Positions 7,513 to 12,810 of a stretch of DNA of 12,810 nucleotides are shown here, one piece after another. The position numbers and the translations under genes were made by a program. Positions within the stretch are counted from its first letter, which is position 1. Each line of letters opens with the position of its first letter. This DNA is from an uncultured Streptococcus sp. (GTDB lineage: Bacteria > Bacillota > Bacilli > Lactobacillales > Streptococcaceae): positions 1 to 12,810 of the forward strand of contig CAJZGT010000025.1 of NCBI GenBank assembly GCA_916048145.1, written 5' to 3'. The notes below the pieces were generated by a model. It did not search any database. It had not been told where the DNA came from and was given only the letters and a program-made list of their open reading frames with translations.

Positions 7513-8835
7513 ATGTTAGAATTGCTTAAATCAATTGATGCTTTTGCTTGGGGTCCACCCCTCTTGATTTTATTGGTCGGAACAGGGATTTACCTAACTG
7601 CCCGTTTGGGGCTTTTACAGGTTTTGCGTCTGTCCAAGGCCTTCCAGCTTATTTTTATTAAGGATAAGGGGCATGGGGATGTATCCAGTTTTGCGGCCTT
7701 GTGTACAGCCCTAGCAGCGACAGTTGGTACGGGAAATATTATCGGGGTGGCGACAGCTATCAAGGTCGGTGGACCAGGAGCTCTCTTTTGGATGTGGATG
7801 GCGGCTTTCTTTGGAATGGCAACCAAGTATGCGGAAGGTTTATTAGCCATTAAATACAGGACTAAAGACGATAACGGTGCTGTTGCAGGAGGTCCCATGC
7901 ACTATATACTTTTGGGTATGGGAGAAAAGTGGAGACCACTTGCCATCTTTTTTGCTATCGCAGGTGTCTTAGTAGCTTTGTTGGGAATCGGAACATTCAC
8001 CCAAGTAAACTCGATTACAGAATCGATCCAAAATACAACGACTATTTCGCCAGCTATCACGGCTCTTGTTTTGTCTGTCTTAGTAGCGATTGCCGTTTTT
8101 GGCGGGCTCAAGTCCATATCAAAGGTTTCAACAGCTGTTGTTCCTTTTATGGCCATCATCTATATTTTGGGAACGCTTACAGTTATTTTCTTCAATATTG
8201 GAAAAATTCCTGCCACAATCGCTCTAATCTTGACATCGGCTTTTAGTCCTGTTGCTGCGGTAGGTGGATTTGCCGGCGCTAGCATTCGGATGGCTATCCA
8301 AAATGGTGTGGCGCGTGGTGTCTTCTCAAACGAATCTGGTCTGGGTTCTGCTCCCATTGCAGCTGCTGCGGCTAAGACAAATGAACCAGTAGAGCAAGGT
8401 TTGATTTCCATGACAGGAACCTTTATTGATACCCTCATCATTTGTACTCTAACTGGTTTGACCATCTTGGTAACTGGAGTATGGAATAGTGACTTGAATG
8501 GAGTGGCTTTGACTCAGTCAGCCTTCTCAACAGTATTTTCTCACTTTGGGCCTGCCCTCTTGACCATCTTCCTTGTACTTTTTGCTTTTACAACGATTCT
8601 AGGTTGGAACTACTATGGAGAACGCTGTTTCGAGTTCCTCTTTGGTGTTCGTTTTATCTGGCTCTACCGTGTGGTTTTTGTGCTCATGGTCTTGCTGGGA
8701 GGATTTATCGAGTTGGATATGGTCTGGATTATTGCTGATATTGTCAACGCTTTGATGGCTCTGCCAAACTTGATTGCCCTCTTAGTTTTATCACCAGTTG
8801 TTATTGCTGAGACTAAAAAGTATTTTAATAAATAA
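7513..8835 (+). CDS. Amino acid (alanine/glycine):sodium symporter, AGCS family (AlsT-like)
   Basis: This 440-residue polytopic membrane protein belongs to the AGCS family (TC 2.A.25), which imports alanine or glycine with Na+ or H+. Conserved signatures include GTGNIIG (residues 72-78) followed by a glycine-rich VGGPGALFWMW segment, NESGLGSAP (273-281), and GWNYYGERC near the C-terminus. The length is normal for the family. The start at ATG 7513 has AGGAG (7502-7506) six bases upstream. The glycine riboswitch ahead of it points to glycine as a regulating signal and perhaps a substrate. In S. pyogenes a glycine riboswitch is known to control a gene of this family. A terminator directly after the stop makes it monocistronic. 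Confidence 0.94.
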   Translation: MLELLKSIDAFAWGPPLLILLVGTGIYLTARLGLLQVLRLSKAFQLIFIKDKGHGDVSSFAALCTALAATVGTGNIIGVATAIKVGGPGALFWMWMAAFFGMATKYAEGLLAIKYRTKDDNGAVAGGPMHYILLGMGEKWRPLAIFFAIAGVLVALLGIGTFTQVNSITESIQNTTTISPAITALVLSVLVAIAVFGGLKSISKVSTAVVPFMAIIYILGTLTVIFFNIGKIPATIALILTSAFSPVAAVGGFAGASIRMAIQNGVARGVFSNESGLGSAPIAAAAAKTNEPVEQGLISMTGTFIDTLIICTLTGLTILVTGVWNSDLNGVALTQSAFSTVFSHFGPALLTIFLVLFAFTTILGWNYYGERCFEFLFGVRFIWLYRVVFVLMVLLGGFIELDMVWIIADIVNALMALPNLIALLVLSPVVIAETKKYFNK

Positions 8836-8838
8836 TAG

Positions 8839-8863
8839 AATCACACATCGCGTGTGATTTTTT
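8839..8863 (+). terminator. Rho-independent terminator of the symporter gene
   Basis: AATCACAC (8839-8846) pairs with GTGTGATT (8852-8859) around a 5-base loop, followed by a run of T through 8863. It starts four bases after the symporter stop codon. Confidence 0.9.
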
Positions 8864-8880
8864 GCTTTCATAAAAAATTT

Positions 8881-8932
8881 CTATCAGTGCAATTTAAAAT
8901 ATATATTATACACGGTATAGAATCTGTGATAG
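8881..8932 (+). promoter_or_regulatory. Probable promoter region of the AhpD-like/dehydrogenase unit, flanked by an inverted repeat
   Basis: The region is very AT-rich. Two -10-like hexamers are visible: TATTAT (8904-8909) and TAGAAT (8918-8923), each 5/6 to consensus. Neither has a good -35. CTATCA (8881-8886) and TGATAG (8927-8932) are exact reverse complements bracketing the region and could be operator half-sites, though six bases may match by chance. A promoter is expected here because a strong terminator lies upstream. Confidence 0.4.
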
Positions 8933-8966
8933 ACTAGGTTTCAACAACATGAAAAGAGGTTTTATG

Positions 8967-9515
8967 ATGACAACATTTACAATCCATACAGTAGAATCAG
9001 CACCAGCAGAAGTGAAAGAAGTTCTTGAAACAGTAGAAAAAGATAACAATGGCTATATTCCTAACCTAATCGGTCTCTTGGCTAATGCACCGACTGCTTT
9101 AGAGGCTTACCGTACTGTCGGAGCTATCAACCGTCGCAACAGCCTGACACCTGTTGAGCGCGAAGTAGTGCAAATCACGGCAGCTGTGACAAATGGTTGT
9201 GCCTTCTGCGTCGCAGGTCACACAGCCTTTTCAATCAAACAAATCCAGATGAATGATGACCTTTTGCAAGCCCTTCGCAATCGTACTCCAATTGAAACAG
9301 ATCCTAAATTGGACACCCTAGCTAAGTTTACCTTGGCGGTTATCAATACCAAGGGTCGTGTAGGAGATGAAGCCTTGTCTGAGTTTTTAGAAGCTGGCTA
9401 CACCCAACAAAATGCCTTGGATGTAGTCCTTGGTGTCAGCCTAGCAAGTCTCTGTAACTATGCCAATAACCTAGCCAATACACCAATTAATCCAGAATTG
9501 CAACCTTATGCCTAG
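8967..9515 (+). CDS. AhpD-like carboxymuconolactone decarboxylase family protein
   Basis: This 182-residue protein (from ATG 8967) carries the AhpD-type redox centre: E66, then 12 residues later C78-A-F-C81-VAG-H85. The Glu/Cys-x-x-Cys/His spacing matches the proton-relay active site of AhpD-like alkylhydroperoxidases. The likely role is thiol-dependent peroxide reduction or a related redox function in the cytoplasm. The name carboxymuconolactone decarboxylase is a family label only; no aromatic-degradation genes are nearby. Start choice: an in-frame ATG at 8949 would add six residues but lacks a good ribosome-binding site, while AAGAGG (8954-8959) is seven bases before ATG 8967 (ATG 8964 is also possible). 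The dehydrogenase-like gene follows after 14 bases, so the two are almost certainly co-transcribed. The substrate and reductant are unknown. Confidence 0.88.
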   Translation: MTTFTIHTVESAPAEVKEVLETVEKDNNGYIPNLIGLLANAPTALEAYRTVGAINRRNSLTPVEREVVQITAAVTNGCAFCVAGHTAFSIKQIQMNDDLLQALRNRTPIETDPKLDTLAKFTLAVINTKGRVGDEALSEFLEAGYTQQNALDVVLGVSLASLCNYANNLANTPINPELQPYA

Positions 9516-9529
9516 AAGGAGGAAAGACT

Positions 9530-10594
9530 ATGGGATTTTTTTCAGAAGAATTTTTGAGCTGGTTAGACCAGCATGCTGATGAAATCGACAAGCAGTCTTG
9601 TCAAGCTGGAGAACAGTTGATTGAGAAAATTGCAGCAGAGGGAGCCTTTCGTGTGGGGATTCCTGCATCTCTTGGAGGTTCAGGAGGAAGTGATCAAGAT
9701 GTTATTGATATCCTTGCAGAGCTCGCACAACATTCTTTAACAGCCTCTTTTATTTCATGGGGACAACGCACTTTAATTGATAATATTCTCCATACAGATA
9801 ATTCCTATTTTAAGGAAACCTATCTGGAAAAACTCTTGTATGGAGAATATGCAGGTGCTACTGCCTTGTCCAATGCTGTCAAATATCTATCTGACCTAGA
9901 GGAACTGAATGTTCGCGTTCTTGAAGAAAATGGACAATTGTATCTAAAAGGAAGACTGCCATGGGTAACTAATGCTCGAAGAAATCGATTTTTAACTATT
10001 TTTGTGGCAGGTTTTACAGATGATCCAAGTACAAGTTATGTGGTGGCTGTACCATCAGATGCAGAGAATTTTAGTCGTTCCGAAGATTTAGAATTTGTTT
10101 CTCTTCAAGGAGGAAACACAGCTGCTCTAACTTTTAATAAGGTCCTTTTAAAAGAGGAATGGATTCTATCCAAAGATGCTCATCAATTTTTGGCACAAAA
10201 TCGTCCAGCTTTCTTAGGTTACCAATTTGGTCTAGCATTTGGTTTAGCTGAGCGTTCCCTATCAGAAGTAGAAAAAGAGTTGGGGAAACGCAGTGTGTTA
10301 ACAGATGAATGGGAACATCAGGTAGAACAGTTAGATGCTATTCGTCGAGAGCTTTATCAAGGTTTGTCTGACAGGTCTTATTTTGTTGCCAATCCGCGTG
10401 AACTATTTCAGTTAAGAATAAACATTGTGGATGTTGTTGCTCAGAGTCTTCTATTAGAGTTACAAGCAGGTGGAGGTAGAGGCTACTTTAGCAAATCAAC
10501 ATCTGGATTTATCCGTAGATGGAATGAAGGAGCTTTTCTTCCAATCGTTTCTCCAAGCGCTGTTCAACTACGCCATATTCTAGCAACGAGTTAA
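9530..10594 (+). CDS. Divergent acyl-CoA dehydrogenase-fold flavoprotein
   Basis: This 354-residue protein has the acyl-CoA dehydrogenase architecture: an N-terminal helical part (about 1-115), a middle beta domain with LKGRLPWVTNA (W145-A149 matches the family WITNA segment near FAD), and a C-terminal helical bundle (about 220-354) with an AGGGRGY segment. It is slightly shorter than usual. Two features are off-consensus. The TEPxxGSD segment before the beta domain is not recognisable. In the C-terminal IVSPSAVQLRHIL, aligned by eye with the family pattern IYEGTSQIQRLII, Ser341 sits where medium-chain-type enzymes have the catalytic Glu. A true acyl-CoA dehydrogenase is therefore doubtful; a related flavin monooxygenase or oxidoreductase is possible. 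AAGGAGG (9516-9522) sets the ATG at 9530. It is the second gene of a unit with the AhpD-like gene and ends in a strong terminator. Confidence 0.75.
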   Translation: MGFFSEEFLSWLDQHADEIDKQSCQAGEQLIEKIAAEGAFRVGIPASLGGSGGSDQDVIDILAELAQHSLTASFISWGQRTLIDNILHTDNSYFKETYLEKLLYGEYAGATALSNAVKYLSDLEELNVRVLEENGQLYLKGRLPWVTNARRNRFLTIFVAGFTDDPSTSYVVAVPSDAENFSRSEDLEFVSLQGGNTAALTFNKVLLKEEWILSKDAHQFLAQNRPAFLGYQFGLAFGLAERSLSEVEKELGKRSVLTDEWEHQVEQLDAIRRELYQGLSDRSYFVANPRELFQLRINIVDVVAQSLLLELQAGGGRGYFSKSTSGFIRRWNEGAFLPIVSPSAVQLRHILATS

Positions 10595-10607
10595 AAAATA
10601 GTGGAAT

Positions 10608-10641
10608 AAAAACGAAGCTTGAATTTTCAACTTCGTTTTTT
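10608..10641 (+). terminator. Rho-independent terminator after the dehydrogenase-like gene
   Basis: AAAAACGAAG (10608-10617) pairs with CTTCGTTTTT (10631-10640). The stem continues inward as TTGAA/TTCAA past one bulged C, with a two-base centre. Six T residues (10636-10641) end it. Confidence 0.9.
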
Positions 10642-10664
10642 ATCCCCTCATTTAAGCGCTTTTA

Positions 10665-10673
10665 TGCTATACT
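10665..10673 (+). promoter_or_regulatory. Extended -10 promoter of the TDT-family gene
   Basis: TGCTATACT gives an extended -10 (TG at 10665-10666, hexamer TATACT at 10668-10673, 5/6). There is no recognisable -35 at 17 bp. It lies between the preceding terminator and the ribosome-binding site. Confidence 0.6.
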
Positions 10674-10701
10674 GAAACTAACATGATTATTGGAGGTTAG
10701 G

Positions 10702-11601
10702 ATGAAAAAACTCCCCTTGGTATTTTCTGGTTGTTTGCTAGGTTTGGCAGGAGCTGGAAATCTTGTTTTAGATACGTTGCCGGTTCTGGCACATCTTTTT
10801 AGTCTGACAGGTTTGATTTTGTGGATTTACTTTCTGCTTTTGCATCTCTTTAATTGGAAGGAAACCAAGCAAGAGTTGACCAAGCCCCCTCTTTTATCAG
10901 GAATGGCAACCTTTCCCATGGCTGGGATGATTTTATCAACTTATGTCTTTCGCGTATTCCCTCATCTTCCTTTAGTAGCGCAGGGTCTCTGGTGGTTTTC
11001 ATTTCTCTTGGATTTGGCCTTGATTGCTGGTTTCACCATCAAATTTGCCTGTCCTGGTCGGAGGGTTCATGCGACTCCAAGCTGGACGGTTCTCTATGTA
11101 GGGATAGCAGTAGCTGCCTTGACCTATCCTCTTGTAGGCATCATCGAGATTGCCTATGCGACCTTGAGTTTTGGTTTTCTCCTAACCTTCTATCTCTATC
11201 CGCTTATTTATAGCGATTTAAAGAAATATCCACTTCCTGTAGCCTTGCTTGGCCAAGAAGGGATTTACTGTGCTCCTTTCTCTCTACTCTTGGCTTCTCT
11301 GGTTCGGGTTGGAGGAGCCAGCCTACCGACTTGGATATTAATCGTTATGATTTTATCTTCCCAATCCTTCTTTTTCTTTGTTTTGACTCGCCTGCCTAAT
11401 ATTTTAAAACAAGGCTTTCAACCAGCCTTCTCAGCCCTTACCTTCCCAACCATTATCACAGCTACTTCGCTCAAGATGGCTCAGGGAATCTTGAAACTTC
11501 CATTTCTGGATTATTTGGTACTGGCTGAAACTGCTATTTGTTTAATTATTTTATTCTTTGTATTAGGCGCTTATTTGAATTGGTTACGAAAAAAGGTCTA
11601 G
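10702..11601 (+). CDS. TDT/SLAC1-family membrane transporter (TehA-like)
   Basis: This 299-residue, very hydrophobic protein has about ten predictable membrane segments by eye, the number expected for the tellurite-resistance/dicarboxylate transporter (TDT, SLAC1-fold) family. The first starts right after MKKL and the last ends at the C-terminus (LNWLRKKV). Homologues in streptococci are often labelled 'exfoliative toxin A/B', which is a misleading legacy name: nothing here resembles a secreted serine protease. Family members move small anions or dicarboxylates; the substrate here is unknown. The start is ATG 10702, with GGAGG at 10692-10696; the TTG at 10690 overlaps that site and is unlikely. 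The gene is monocistronic, with its own promoter, and converges on serS across a shared terminator. Confidence 0.8.
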   Translation: MKKLPLVFSGCLLGLAGAGNLVLDTLPVLAHLFSLTGLILWIYFLLLHLFNWKETKQELTKPPLLSGMATFPMAGMILSTYVFRVFPHLPLVAQGLWWFSFLLDLALIAGFTIKFACPGRRVHATPSWTVLYVGIAVAALTYPLVGIIEIAYATLSFGFLLTFYLYPLIYSDLKKYPLPVALLGQEGIYCAPFSLLLASLVRVGGASLPTWILIVMILSSQSFFFFVLTRLPNILKQGFQPAFSALTFPTIITATSLKMAQGILKLPFLDYLVLAETAICLIILFFVLGAYLNWLRKKV

Positions 11602-11626
11602 CTAGAAATAGCTAAACCTTATTTTT

Positions 11627-11628
<2 letters not shown>
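11589..11628. terminator. Bidirectional terminator between the TDT gene and serS
   Basis: AAGGT-c-TAGC (11593-11602) pairs with GCTA-a-ACCTT (11611-11620) around an 8-base loop. Seven T (11622-11628) follow on the plus strand. Six A (11589-11594) at the left give a U-run for minus-strand transcripts. The TDT stop codon lies within the left arm, and the serS stop overlaps the right end. Confidence 0.85.

Positions 11629-12810
<1,182 letters not shown>

Overview
The window looks like chromosome from a mitis-group Streptococcus (S. mitis, oralis, pseudopneumoniae or pneumoniae). The species call is inference. It rests on the seryl-tRNA synthetase and MutS2 sequences, on the order mutS2 ... Na+/alanine symporter behind a glycine riboswitch ... 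TDT-family protein, serS, which I remember from pneumococcal genomes, and on low-GC promoters with extended -10 elements.

Layout. Positions 1-120 hold the terminator of an upstream gene and a probable promoter. mutS2 (121-2457) follows and ends in its own terminator. A type III restriction-modification operon, mod (2642-4501) and res (4505-7147), sits next. It has its own extended -10 promoter and a leader with two overlapping perfect inverted repeats. It looks AT-richer by eye than mutS2 and is probably an insertion into a conserved neighbourhood. The 365-base stretch 7148-7512 has no protein gene. It holds a consensus-like promoter, a singlet glycine riboswitch with a possible degenerate 5' partner, and a rho-independent terminator as expression platform, all upstream of the amino acid:Na+ symporter gene (7513-8835).

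After a strong terminator comes a two-gene unit: an AhpD-like carboxymuconolactone-decarboxylase-family protein with an intact Glu-Cys-Cys-His centre (8967-9515), then a divergent acyl-CoA-dehydrogenase-fold flavoprotein that appears to lack the usual catalytic glutamate (9530-10594). Next is a 10-TM TDT/SLAC1-type membrane protein (10702-11601). A bidirectional terminator separates it from the convergent serS, whose 5' end runs off the window.

Working together: Mod and Res should form one methylation/restriction enzyme. The riboswitch should tie symporter expression to intracellular glycine. The AhpD-like and dehydrogenase-like proteins share a transcript and may form a redox pair, but no substrate can be read from the sequence. 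I found no tRNA or rRNA genes, CRISPR arrays, insertion sequences or phage genes. Nothing here is convincingly a wholly new system. The least explained items are the palindromic mod leader, the active-site change in the dehydrogenase-like protein, and the lack of a terminator between res and the riboswitch.
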